Origin: Abditibacteriota bacterium
GTDB taxonomy: Bacteria; Armatimonadota; UBA5829
Direction of reading: 5' to 3'
DNA: 47,329 nucleotides
Assembly (NCBI GenBank): GCA_017959625.1
Contig: JAGDAG010000276.1
Coordinates: 1 to 47,329, forward strand
This document shows positions 23,724 through 33,185 of this stretch, one piece after another; position 1 is the first letter of the stretch; the number at the start of each line of letters is the position of its first letter. Position numbers and translations under genes: made by a program. The notes below the pieces were generated by a model, which did no database searches, was not told the DNA's origin, and saw only the letters and a program-made list of their open reading frames with translations.

Positions 23724-25488
23724 AAAATGGGATCTGGGAGATCTTTACGGCGGCGTGAACGATCCCGCGGCTGACGCCGATCTGGAACGCGCCGGCAGGC
23801 TGGCGGAGGATTTTGCCCGCAGATACAGAGGCAGGATAGCCTCTGCCGGAGGAGGGCTGCTTTCGGAGGCTCTGCGGGAGTATGCCGAAATACTTGCATT
23901 GTGCTACAAGCCTGACCTCTACGCTATGCTGGTGTTTTCCGCGGATACCTCCGCTCCGGAAAACGGGGCCTTTTTGCAGAAGGTCACCGAAAAGGTATCT
24001 GCCGTAAACGTGACCCTGATGTTTTTTGATCTGGAGCTTATGGAAATGCCGGAAGAAGGGCTGTCGGCAGCCTTTGCGGAATGTCCGGAGCTGGCAGAAT
24101 ATGCCCATCACATAAAAACGGTGCGGGCGTTCAATCCTTTCAGGCTCAGCGAACCCGAGGAGCGGATCCTGGAAGAAAAGGCCAATACAGGCAGAAGAGC
24201 CTTTGACAGGCTTTTCGACCAGGTGCTTTCTTCCGCCGTTTTCAAAGGCTGCGTAAAGGGTGAGGAAAAGGAAATGAACGAGGCCCAGGTGCTGAGCCTT
24301 CTCAGGAGCCCGGACCGGAAGATAAGAGAGGATGCGGCGCATATCCTCACGAAGGGGCTTCTGGAAAATTCGGGAGTGCTTTCGTTTATCTTCAACACCC
24401 TGGTTTACGACAAAAGCGTGGACGACAGGCTCAGAGGTTTTTCTTATCCCCAGGAAGCCCGCCATCTTTCCAACGAGCTCAGCCGGGAAACGGTGGATAT
24501 GGTGATCGGTATCTGCCGGGAGAACTACGGGCTGGTCTCGCGGTTCTACAAAAGAAAGAAGGAACTCCTGGGGCTGAAGGAACTCACCCATATCGACCGT
24601 TACGCTCCCATCGCTTCGGCGGAAAAGGATATACCCTTTGAGGAAGCGAAAAAAACCGTGCTGGAGGCCTTTGCCGGCTTTTCCGGGAGGTTTTCCTCCA
24701 TAGCAAAAGAATTTTTTGACAAAAACTGGCTGGACGCCGGCCCCCGTCCGGGCAAACGGGGAGGCGCCTTCTGCGCCCATGCGGATCCGAAGCACCATCC
24801 GTATATACTCATGAACTATATGAACAGAGCCGATGACGTCATGACTCTTGCCCACGAGCTGGGGCACGGTATCCACGCAGTGCTGGCGTCGAAGCAGAAC
24901 ATTTTTGACTGCAGCGCGGCGCTTCCGGTGGCCGAAAACGCCTCTACCTTCGGCGAGATGCTGGTTTTTGAATCTCTTGCGGCCAAAGCCTCGCCCGAAG
25001 ACAAGCTCGCTCTTTACGCAGAAAAGATAGAAAGCGTGTTTGCCACCGTGTTCCGCCAGTGCGCCATGTATATCTTTGAGTGCCGGCTCCATGACGCCCG
25101 CAGATCCCGGGGAGAGCTTTCCGTGGAGGATATATCGGACATTTGGCAGTCGTGCCTGCAGGAGATGTTCGGAGACAGCCTGATACTGGGGGAAGAGCAC
25201 AAATACTGGTGGATATACGTATCCCATTTTATAGGCTCGCCTTTTTACGTGTATGCCTACAGCTTCGGCGAACTGATGGTGCTTTCGCTGTATTCCATTT
25301 ACAGAAAGGAAGGCCCTGCCTTTGTGGAAAAATATGAAAAACTGCTGGCAGGAGGCGGAAGCAAGGCTCCGGCGGAGCTTCTCCGGGAAGCGGGCTTCGA
25401 CATTTCCGACGCCGCCTTCTGGAACAGCGGCATGGCTTATATAAAGGCTCTTATAGAAGAATTTGAGGCCATGTGCGGCGGCAGATGA
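23707..25488 (+). CDS. pepF: Oligoendopeptidase F, M3 family
   Basis: Cytosolic zinc peptidase that cleaves short peptides. The 593-residue product has the zinc motif HELGH (about residue 382) and the third ligand region NASTFGEMLVFES downstream, plus the N-terminal oligopeptidase F domain. The start (MYTTNEKWDLGDLYGG-type) is at ATG 23707, inside the end of the glycoside hydrolase gene, so the two form an operon. It probably recycles peptides. Confidence 0.95.
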   Translation: METTNEKWDLGDLYGGVNDPAADADLERAGRLAEDFARRYRGRIASAGGGLLSEALREYAEILALCYKPDLYAMLVFSADTSAPENGAFLQKVTEKVSAVNVTLMFFDLELMEMPEEGLSAAFAECPELAEYAHHIKTVRAFNPFRLSEPEERILEEKANTGRRAFDRLFDQVLSSAVFKGCVKGEEKEMNEAQVLSLLRSPDRKIREDAAHILTKGLLENSGVLSFIFNTLVYDKSVDDRLRGFSYPQEARHLSNELSRETVDMVIGICRENYGLVSRFYKRKKELLGLKELTHIDRYAPIASAEKDIPFEEAKKTVLEAFAGFSGRFSSIAKEFFDKNWLDAGPRPGKRGGAFCAHADPKHHPYILMNYMNRADDVMTLAHELGHGIHAVLASKQNIFDCSAALPVAENASTFGEMLVFESLAAKASPEDKLALYAEKIESVFATVFRQCAMYIFECRLHDARRSRGELSVEDISDIWQSCLQEMFGDSLILGEEHKYWWIYVSHFIGSPFYVYAYSFGELMVLSLYSIYRKEGPAFVEKYEKLLAGGGSKAPAELLREAGFDISDAAFWNSGMAYIKALIEEFEAMCGGR

Positions 25489-25512
25489 CCCGCAGCTTTT
25501 TGGATACGGGAC

Positions 25513-25541
25513 TTGAGAAATATTTGTATTAAGAGTATAAT
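25513..25541 (+). promoter_or_regulatory. Promoter of the aldolase gene
   Basis: TTGAGA (25513-25518), 17-nt spacer, TATAAT (25536-25541), 40 nt before the ATG. A strong promoter, consistent with a highly expressed glycolytic gene. Confidence 0.75.
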
Positions 25542-25580
25542 ATATATGTATAAATCGTTATCAGATAAGGACGAATAACA

Positions 25581-26531
25581 ATGATAGTAACCACCAAAGA
25601 ACTTTTCAAGCACGCATATGGCAAGTATGCCCTCGGCGCATACAATATCAACAATGCAGAGCAGACGATGGGCCTTTTCAGAGGCTGTATCAATTCTCAG
25701 GCTCCTTTTATCATCCAGATATCCAAAGGCGCCCGCAAATACACCGACAAAAGAATGCTGGAAGGCATGATCAGAGCGGCCGACGAGATATTCCCCGACG
25801 CAGTGTTCGCAGTACATCTGGACCACGGCGATGAAGAAGCCTGCTACGACTGTATCAATTCCGGTTTCTACAGCTCCGTGATGATAGACGCTTCCTCCAA
25901 GCCCTACGAAGAAAACGTAGAGATCACCAAAAGAGTCGTTGACGCTGCCCATGCCAAGGGTATCGCCGTTGAAGCCGAGCTGGGACAGCTGGGCGGCGTA
26001 GAAGAAGATATCGCCGTTTCCGAAGACAAGGCCCACCTCACGGATCCCGAACAGGCAAAGGACTTTATCACCAGGACCGGCTGCGACTCTCTGGCCTGCG
26101 CCATCGGCACCAGCCACGGCGCCTTCAAGTTCACCGGCACCCAGGGCCTTCACTTCGAAGTCATCGAAGCCATCGCCAAGCTCTGCCCCGGCTTCCCTCT
26201 GGTAATGCACGGTTCCTCCTCCGTTCCTCAGGATGAGGTAGCCCGCATCAATGCTGCCGGCGGAAACCTGGCAGGCGCCAAGGGCGTTGACGCTACCCAG
26301 TATCTGGGCGCAGCCAAGCGCGGCGTGACCAAGATCAATATCGATACCGACGGCCGTCTGGTATGGACCAGAGTCCACAGAGAATTCTTCCTGGAAAAGC
26401 CCGAGGTCTTCGACTTCAGACCTGTCGGCAAGATATTTATGGAAGAATACGCCAAGTTCATTGCTTCCCGCAACGACCTTCTGGGTTCTTCCGGCCAGCT
26501 TCCCGCCGTAAAGGAATTTCTTAAGAAATAA
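25581..26531 (+). CDS. fba: Fructose-bisphosphate aldolase, class II
   Basis: Zinc-dependent cleavage of fructose 1,6-bisphosphate to DHAP and glyceraldehyde 3-phosphate in glycolysis. The 316-residue product has HLDHGD (catalytic Asp and zinc His), AELGQLGG, GTSHGAFKF (zinc His and phosphate loop), HGSSSVP and KINIDTD. It has its own promoter and terminator. The related tagatose-bisphosphate or ketose-bisphosphate aldolases share these motifs, so the exact sugar is likely but not certain. Confidence 0.93.
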   Translation: MIVTTKELFKHAYGKYALGAYNINNAEQTMGLFRGCINSQAPFIIQISKGARKYTDKRMLEGMIRAADEIFPDAVFAVHLDHGDEEACYDCINSGFYSSVMIDASSKPYEENVEITKRVVDAAHAKGIAVEAELGQLGGVEEDIAVSEDKAHLTDPEQAKDFITRTGCDSLACAIGTSHGAFKFTGTQGLHFEVIEAIAKLCPGFPLVMHGSSSVPQDEVARINAAGGNLAGAKGVDATQYLGAAKRGVTKINIDTDGRLVWTRVHREFFLEKPEVFDFRPVGKIFMEEYAKFIASRNDLLGSSGQLPAVKEFLKK

Positions 26532-26546
26532 TCAAAAACAAAAAAG

Positions 26547-26579
26547 CCGCCGGCCTTTCGGTCTGGCGGTTTTCTTTTT
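26547..26579 (+). terminator. Terminator after fba
   Basis: CCGCC (26547-26551) pairs with GGCGG (26565-26569), with inner GCC/GGT pairing and a TTTC loop, followed by TTTTCTTTTT. It ends only 16 nt before the mfd start at 26595. Confidence 0.8.
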
Positions 26580-26594
26580 GCTTTGGAAAACAGT

Positions 26595-29500
26595 ATGAGC
26601 CTGGAATATCTCACCCAATCTCCCGCGCTTCTTGCGGAAACGGCGTTTGAAAGAAGAAAAAAAGGAAAAACCACCGAATTTACGGGGCTTACAAAGGGCG
26701 CCAAAGCCCTTGAAGCCGCCGCTCTGTGCCTGAACACCGGGGGACACGTGCTTCTTGCCGCCGCAAGCGAGGAAGAGGCGGAGACGCTTTACAGTGAGCT
26801 GCCGTATTACGGAGTCGATACGGAAAGCCTGTTTTATTACCCCATGTCCCTCAACCACAATTACGGAGACACCGGGCCCGATATAACAGCCATCGGCGAA
26901 CGGCTGGCGGCGCTGTACGCTCTTTCGGCAAACGAAAAAAGAGTGGTGGTGGTGGCGCCGGCCGCCGCCCTGCTGCAGAGGACCATGCCCCGGGACGCCC
27001 TTCTGGACAGCGCCGCGTCTCTTGCCGTGGGCGAGGAACGGGATATAGAAAAGGTCACCGGCGATCTTGTCGCCGCAGGCTACGCGCGCAGCGAGATATG
27101 CGATCATCACGGAGTGTTCTGCAAAAGAGGGGACCTTTTGGACGTTTTTCCTTCCGGCAGCGAATATCCGGCAAGGATATATTTTGATTGGGACAGGATA
27201 AAATTCATCAGATACTTTGATCCGGAGACCCAGAGGTCGGTAAAGGAGATCGGCGGCATCACACTTCTTCCCGTGAGGGAGATACTTGCTTCCCACGTGA
27301 CGCGGGAGGCAGTGGAAAATATCCGCGAAGATGCGGAAAGAAAAGCCCGCAGTCTGGGAAATACGGGAGTTAAGATACTCAACACCGTGAGCGCCGATCT
27401 TGAGAGGCTGGAAGCCGGAGAATACTTTGACCGGCTGGAATATTATATCCCGTATATCTATCCCCGGACCCTGCTTATGGATTATCTTTCCGGGTACTGG
27501 CTGGGGATCGTCAGCGAGCCCTCTTCCGTGGATACGGCCATAGACGGCAGGCTGGCAAAGATCCAGGGCAAGCTTCAGGCGGCGGAACAGAACGGCCTTT
27601 TTGTTTCCGACAGGCTTTTTTATCTTGCAGACAGCGATACAGTGCTCCGGCGTCTTGCGGCAAATACCGATTTCCGTCTGACCGAAACGGAAAAGCCCTG
27701 CAGATGGATGAAGCCCGCAGACTATACAGTCAGGCCGGGAGCGGAGGAAAACGAGGCGTATACCGGCAGGATGGGGGCTCTGATGCGGGATATAAGCCTG
27801 CGCAGCGCCAAAGGGTGCAAAGTGGTCCTGGCTACCACCCGGGAAAGCCGCATGAGAAAGGTGCTCATGGACTATGAACTGCGGGAAAACGAAAACCTCA
27901 GGGTCCGGAGAGCCATTCTGGACAGGGGCTTCCGGATAAAAAACGCCGTTTGGGTCATAACCGACAATGATATGTTCGGCACAAAGCGGGTGCAGAAGGT
28001 CCGCAGGCTGGCCAGAGATTCCCGGGCGATAGCGTCCCATAACGACCTTCATGAAGGCGATATAGTGGTCCATACGGAAAAAGGGATCTGCCGGTATGCG
28101 GGAGTATCCTACAGGACGGCTTTGGGGATGACGGTGGAGACCATCGAGCTGGAATTTGCGGGAGGGGCCAGACTGTTCGTGCCCACGGACAGAGTGGGGC
28201 TTATCCGCAGGTTCACAGGCAGCGACGGAGTCCCCGTTTTGTCGAAGCTCGGCGGCGGCGATTGGGAGAAGAAAAAAAGGAAAGCCAGAAAAAAGGCCGC
28301 GGAAGTCGCGGGGGATCTGGTGGAGCTTTACGCCTACAGGGAGACCCTTCCCGGATACGCCTATGGCAGGGACGACAGGCAGATGGCAGAACTGGAGGAA
28401 TCCTTCCCTTACAGAGAGACCGCTTCCCAGTATCAGGCTATCCTGGACGTAAAGGCCGACCTGGAAAGCAGAAAGCCCATGGACAGGCTCATCTGCGGCG
28501 ACGTGGGCTTCGGAAAGACCGAGGTCGCCATAAGGGCCGCCTTCAAGGTGGTATCCGGCGGCAGGCAGGCAGTGCTTCTGGCGCCTACCACCGTGCTTGC
28601 AAAGCAGCATTTCGCTTCTTTTTCCGAAAGACTGGCGCTGTTCCCGGTAAAGGTCGCTCTCCTGTCCCGCTTCCAGACGCGGCAGGAGATAAAGGAGGCT
28701 TTGGCCGGCATAAAGGACGGAAGCATAAATATCGCCATAGGTACCCACAGGCTTCTGTCGAAGGACGTGGAATTCAAGGATCTGGGGCTGCTGATAATAG
28801 ACGAAGAGCAGAGGTTCGGGGTCCGGCACAAGGAAAAACTGAGGCAGCTGAGGAGGAACATAGACACTCTGGCTCTTTCCGCTACTCCCATCCCCCGCAC
28901 TCTGCACATGGCTATGTCGGGCATAAGGGGGCTTTCAAACATAGTTGACGCTCCGGAGGGCAGGATGCCCATTAAAACCGTTGTCCGGGAATATGACGAA
29001 GAAATGGCGGCAGACGCCATACGCAGAGAGCTTGAGCGGAACGGCCAGGTGTTTTTTATCCACAACCGGGTAGAGGATATCGAAGAGGTGGCGGAACGGC
29101 TGGAGGAACTGGTGCCGGAGTGCGCTCTGGATATCGCTCACGGGCAAATGAACGAAAAGGATCTGGAAGAAGTGATGGTGGATTTTTATGAAGGGCGTCT
29201 GGACGTTCTTGTAGCCACCACCATTATCGAAAACGGGCTGGACGTTCCCAATGCAAATACCATCATAGTGGACTGCTCCGAAAGGCTCGGGCTGGCGCAG
29301 CTCTACCAGCTGCGGGGAAGGGTAGGAAGATCCAACCGGCAGGCCTATGCTTATCTGTTTTTCCGGAAGGATGCCGGGATACCGGAAGCCGCAATAAAAA
29401 GGCTTGGATCTCTGCGGGAGTTCACGGAGCTGGGTTCCGGTTTCCGGATAGCCCAAAGAGACCTGGAGATCCGCGGCGCCGGCAGCGTGCTGGGAGAAAG

Positions 29501-30044
29501 CCAGCACGGCTGTATCGAGGAAGTGGGCTTTGACCTTTACTGCCAGATGGTTTCCGAAGAGATAGACAGGCTGAGAGGCAAAAATAACGATGCTCCCGAG
29601 CTTCCGCCTGCGGGCCTTTCGGTAAACGCCTATATCCCGAAAAGCTATATAGAGGCCGACGGCCCCAGGCTGCTTATCTACAACAGGCTTGCCTCCTGTA
29701 CCTCGGAAGAGGTCTGCAGGGACATCCGCTCGGAGCTGGAGGACAGATTCGGCTCCCTTCCCCCGGAAACGGACAATCTGCTGAGGATCCTTATGCTGCG
29801 TATAAAAGCCCGGGAAAACGGAGTGGAAAAGATCAGCTCCGCAAACGGAGAGTACCAGGTGTTCCTGAAGGGCCTGAGGCTTTCTCCCGGAGTGAGGGAG
29901 GAATACGCAAAAAAATACCCGCGGATAAAATTCGGCGCAGACAGGATATCCTTTTCGGCCGGGCAGTTCGAGTGCATAGAAAAGGCAGAAGAGATAGTGG
30001 CTCTCGTTCCTGAGCTCGCAAAACGGGAGGCAGGAGGGGCGTAA
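26595..30044 (+). CDS. mfd: Transcription-repair coupling factor Mfd
   Basis: ATP-driven translocase that removes stalled RNA polymerase and recruits UvrA. About 1149 residues: UvrB-homology domains (residues 1 to about 320), RNA-polymerase interaction domain (LHEGDIVVHTEKGICRYAGV, about 480-500), helicase domains with Walker A GDVGFGKTEVA and Walker B DEEQRFG, motif VI QLRGRVGRSNRQAYAY, and the C-terminal autoinhibitory domain. ATG 26595 is preferred over TTG 26583; the Shine-Dalgarno is weak (GGAAAA). No promoter is seen between the fba terminator and this gene. Confidence 0.96.
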   Translation: MSLEYLTQSPALLAETAFERRKKGKTTEFTGLTKGAKALEAAALCLNTGGHVLLAAASEEEAETLYSELPYYGVDTESLFYYPMSLNHNYGDTGPDITAIGERLAALYALSANEKRVVVVAPAAALLQRTMPRDALLDSAASLAVGEERDIEKVTGDLVAAGYARSEICDHHGVFCKRGDLLDVFPSGSEYPARIYFDWDRIKFIRYFDPETQRSVKEIGGITLLPVREILASHVTREAVENIREDAERKARSLGNTGVKILNTVSADLERLEAGEYFDRLEYYIPYIYPRTLLMDYLSGYWLGIVSEPSSVDTAIDGRLAKIQGKLQAAEQNGLFVSDRLFYLADSDTVLRRLAANTDFRLTETEKPCRWMKPADYTVRPGAEENEAYTGRMGALMRDISLRSAKGCKVVLATTRESRMRKVLMDYELRENENLRVRRAILDRGFRIKNAVWVITDNDMFGTKRVQKVRRLARDSRAIASHNDLHEGDIVVHTEKGICRYAGVSYRTALGMTVETIELEFAGGARLFVPTDRVGLIRRFTGSDGVPVLSKLGGGDWEKKKRKARKKAAEVAGDLVELYAYRETLPGYAYGRDDRQMAELEESFPYRETASQYQAILDVKADLESRKPMDRLICGDVGFGKTEVAIRAAFKVVSGGRQAVLLAPTTVLAKQHFASFSERLALFPVKVALLSRFQTRQEIKEALAGIKDGSINIAIGTHRLLSKDVEFKDLGLLIIDEEQRFGVRHKEKLRQLRRNIDTLALSATPIPRTLHMAMSGIRGLSNIVDAPEGRMPIKTVVREYDEEMAADAIRRELERNGQVFFIHNRVEDIEEVAERLEELVPECALDIAHGQMNEKDLEEVMVDFYEGRLDVLVATTIIENGLDVPNANTIIVDCSERLGLAQLYQLRGRVGRSNRQAYAYLFFRKDAGIPEAAIKRLGSLREFTELGSGFRIAQRDLEIRGAGSVLGESQHGCIEEVGFDLYCQMVSEEIDRLRGKNNDAPELPPAGLSVNAYIPKSYIEADGPRLLIYNRLASCTSEEVCRDIRSELEDRFGSLPPETDNLLRILMLRIKARENGVEKISSANGEYQVFLKGLRLSPGVREEYAKKYPRIKFGADRISFSAGQFECIEKAEEIVALVPELAKREAGGA

Positions 30045-30077
30045 GGAACCGCCGCCGCGCAGGCTCCGTATAGTTAA

Positions 30078-30107
30078 TTGGACATACCGAAAGAAATCTG
30101 TTATCAT
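30078..30107 (+). promoter_or_regulatory. Promoter of secA
   Basis: TTGGAC (30078-30083), 18-nt spacer, TGTTATCAT with extended -10 (TATCAT 30102-30107). The ATG of secA is at 30159. Confidence 0.55.
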
Positions 30108-30158
30108 ATAAATGAGGTGTGTATCTCATTTTCAGCGTTTTTACCGTAGGATCGAAGT

Positions 30159-33100
30159 ATGAGTTTTTTAAGTAATTTATTTGACCAGAACGAACGAATC
30201 GTCAACAAATGCCGCAAAGTCGTTGAGGTGATCAACGGCTATGAGCCGGAATACGAAAAGCTTCCGGACGAGGCTCTGAAGGAAAAGACCGCAGAGTTCC
30301 GGCGCCGGCTTGAGGAGGGGCAGACCCTGGATGATCTGCTTCCCGAGGCTTTTGCTCCTGTACGGGAGCCTTCAAAAAGGACTCTGGGACAGAGGCATTA
30401 TGACGTTCAGCTTATAGGCGGTATCATACTTCATCAGGGGCGTATAGCGGAAATGAAAACGGGTGAAGGAAAGACCCTTGTCGCCACGCTGCCTCTGTAT
30501 CTGAACGCTCTTTCCGGCAAAGGCGCCCATCTGGTGACCGTAAACGACTATCTTTCCAAAAGAGACGCCCGCTGGAACGGTCCGGTGTTCCATCTGCTGG
30601 GGCTTTCCGTAGGCTCGATCCACGGCCAGAGCGCCGAGACGGGAGACATAGGCAGATCCTATATGTACGACCCGGATTACACCGTGGAGTATGAGACTCC
30701 CACCGAGTGGAACGGGCTCCGCCCCGTGAGCAGGAAAGAAGCCTACGACTGCGATATCACCTACGGCACGAACCACGAATTCGGCTTTGACTACCTGAGG
30801 GACAATATGTGCTTCAGAAAAGAAGACCTCACCCAGAGGGAACTGAACTTTGCCATCGTGGACGAAGTGGACTCTATCCTTATAGACGAAGCCAGGACTC
30901 CTCTTATCATTTCCGGCAGAGGGACCCGGAGCTCGGAGATGTATGTGAAGGCGGACAGATGGGTGAGCCAGCTGGTAAAGGAAAAGCACTATACCATTGA
31001 CGAAAAAGCCAGGACAGCCATGCTTACCGAAGAGGGCACCGCAAAGGTAGAAGAGCTCACCGGCTGCGGGAACCTGGCCGCTTCGGAAAACTTCGATCTG
31101 AATTTCTATATCCAGGCGGCCCTCAAGGCCCATGCGGTGTTTATCCGTGACAAAGACTACGTGGTGAAGGACGGCCAGATAATAATCGTTGACGAATTCA
31201 CCGGCAGGCTTATGTACGGGCGCCGCTGGAGCGAGGGGCTCCATCAGGCCGTGGAAGCCAAGGAGCACTGCAAGATAGCCGAGGAAAGCCAGACTCTTGC
31301 CACCATCACCTACCAGAACTTTTTCCGCCTTTACACCAAGCTTTCCGGTATGACCGGTACCGCCATGACCGAAGAAGAGGAATTTAAAAAGATCTACGGT
31401 CTGGACGTTATCGAGATACCTACCAACAAGCCTTCCATGCGTAAAGACGAGCCCGACGTGGTTTATAAGACCGAGGATCACAAATTCAGAGGCATAACCA
31501 TGGAGATACTTGCCGGCAACTGCCGGCAGCAGCCTATGCTGGTGGGGACCAGAAGCATAGGCGTTTCCGAAAGAGTGGCGGAAAGGCTGCTTTCGGAAAG
31601 GCTCCAGACCCTCTGCGTCACGGAGCTCATACGCAGCGTCATCACAGACAACAAGGCTGTTTCAAAAGAGCTGTCCGCCGCCTGCTATGAGGCCATCAAC
31701 CGGCCCTTTGAAGATCTGGACGTCCACAAATTCGGCCGTTATCTGAAGGAGCTGGGGCTGGAAACGAACATCATGGCCGACAGCAACCTTGACAGGCTCC
31801 TGCCGGTGCTGGGGCTGGAGGAAAGCTATAAGCCGGCGCTCAGGAGCATACTCAAGAACGGTATCAGATACAACATACTCAACGCCAAATACCACGAAAA
31901 AGAAGCCGAGATCATTTCCCAGGCCGGCCGCCGGGGCGCAGTGACTATCGCCACCAATATGGCAGGCCGCGGCGTGGATATCACCCTGGGAGGCATAGAC
32001 AACGACAGCTACGATCCGGAAAACGAGCCGGAGATATTTGTCCCTGTTGACGAAGCTTCCTGCGGCTGGGATTTTGCTACGTGGAAGAAAAACAATCCGG
32101 GCAAGTGGGAAACCATGAGCGATAACCAGAAGGACGTTTTTCTGCGGGGCGGGCTGAAGATAATCGGTACCGAAAGGCACGAATCCCGGCGTATAGACAA
32201 CCAGCTCCGGGGCCGTTCCGGACGGCAGGGCGATCCCGGCTGCTCCAAGTTTTTCGTGTCCTTTGAGGACGAGCTTATCAGGCTTTTCGGCGATAAGGCC
32301 AATCATCCCCTGCTTCAAAGCTGGGATCCCGGGATACCTATCAACGTAAAGCTGCTTTCCTCCGTTATAGAAAAGGCTCAGAAAAAGGTGGAGTATCATC
32401 ACTTCGATCAGAGAAAGACAGTGCTGCAGTTCGACGACGTTATGAACGAACAGCGTCATTCGGTCTACAGCGAACGGCGGAAGATCATCGAGGGCGTGGA
32501 TCTGAAGGAAACGGTCACCGGCCATCTTGCAGACGTTATGCGTGATTCCGTCACCATCTACTGCCCCGAGGGAGTGGCTAAAAGCGAATGGGACTATAAG
32601 GGCCTTTACCGCCATATATATGAGATACTTCCTCTACCCAGGTATATCCAGGAAGCGGAGCTTTCCCAGCTGACTGACAGGCAGGAGCTGACGGACAGGC
32701 TTCAGGAGATCGCGGCCCAGAGCTACGAAGACAAGGAAAAGGAGCTGGGCAGCGAGCTTATGAGGGAGATGGAACGCTACGTAGCCATGCGTTCCATAAA
32801 CGACGCCTGGGTGGACCATCTTTCCGCTATGGACTTCCTTCGCGACGGCATAGGCCTCAGGGGCTACGCGCAGAAGGATCCCGTGAACGAATACAAGCGG
32901 GAAGCGTATTATCTGTATGAAGATATGATGCACATGATCCAGGACACCATCGTCAAGACCATGTTCAAGCTTCAGTTCGTGCGGGAAGAAGAAAACCGCA
33001 AGCCGGCCTTCCGCAAATATGAAAACGTGCAGGAGAACACTCAGGAAGGCGGCGGAGAGGCGCCGAAGAATGCTCCCCAGGCCAGAAAAATACCCAAGGT

Positions 33101-33185
33101 AGGGCGCAACGAACCCTGTCCCTGCGGCAGCGGAAAGAAATTCAAGAAATGCTGCCTGCCAAAATACGAAAGAGGAGAAATGTAA
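30159..33185 (+). CDS. secA: Protein translocase ATPase SecA
   Basis: Motor ATPase that pushes preproteins through SecYEG. The 1008-residue product has Walker A MKTGEGKT (about residues 98-105), VNDYLSKRDARW, DEVDSILIDEARTPLIISG, NMAGRGVDI and the C-terminal zinc motif CPCGSGKKFKKCC. It is about 100 residues longer than E. coli SecA, mainly because of an insertion (about residues 478-566) between VGTRSIGVSERVAERL and GIRYNILNAKYHEKEAE in the second nucleotide-binding fold. Its TAA shares one base with the prfB ATG. Confidence 0.97.
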   Translation: MSFLSNLFDQNERIVNKCRKVVEVINGYEPEYEKLPDEALKEKTAEFRRRLEEGQTLDDLLPEAFAPVREPSKRTLGQRHYDVQLIGGIILHQGRIAEMKTGEGKTLVATLPLYLNALSGKGAHLVTVNDYLSKRDARWNGPVFHLLGLSVGSIHGQSAETGDIGRSYMYDPDYTVEYETPTEWNGLRPVSRKEAYDCDITYGTNHEFGFDYLRDNMCFRKEDLTQRELNFAIVDEVDSILIDEARTPLIISGRGTRSSEMYVKADRWVSQLVKEKHYTIDEKARTAMLTEEGTAKVEELTGCGNLAASENFDLNFYIQAALKAHAVFIRDKDYVVKDGQIIIVDEFTGRLMYGRRWSEGLHQAVEAKEHCKIAEESQTLATITYQNFFRLYTKLSGMTGTAMTEEEEFKKIYGLDVIEIPTNKPSMRKDEPDVVYKTEDHKFRGITMEILAGNCRQQPMLVGTRSIGVSERVAERLLSERLQTLCVTELIRSVITDNKAVSKELSAACYEAINRPFEDLDVHKFGRYLKELGLETNIMADSNLDRLLPVLGLEESYKPALRSILKNGIRYNILNAKYHEKEAEIISQAGRRGAVTIATNMAGRGVDITLGGIDNDSYDPENEPEIFVPVDEASCGWDFATWKKNNPGKWETMSDNQKDVFLRGGLKIIGTERHESRRIDNQLRGRSGRQGDPGCSKFFVSFEDELIRLFGDKANHPLLQSWDPGIPINVKLLSSVIEKAQKKVEYHHFDQRKTVLQFDDVMNEQRHSVYSERRKIIEGVDLKETVTGHLADVMRDSVTIYCPEGVAKSEWDYKGLYRHIYEILPLPRYIQEAELSQLTDRQELTDRLQEIAAQSYEDKEKELGSELMREMERYVAMRSINDAWVDHLSAMDFLRDGIGLRGYAQKDPVNEYKREAYYLYEDMMHMIQDTIVKTMFKLQFVREEENRKPAFRKYENVQENTQEGGGEAPKNAPQARKIPKVGRNEPCPCGSGKKFKKCCLPKYERGEM

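Noticed and set aside
26532..28907. 791-codon - strand frame opposite mfd
   Set aside because: Shadow of the mfd coding strand; no family features and no ribosome-binding site.
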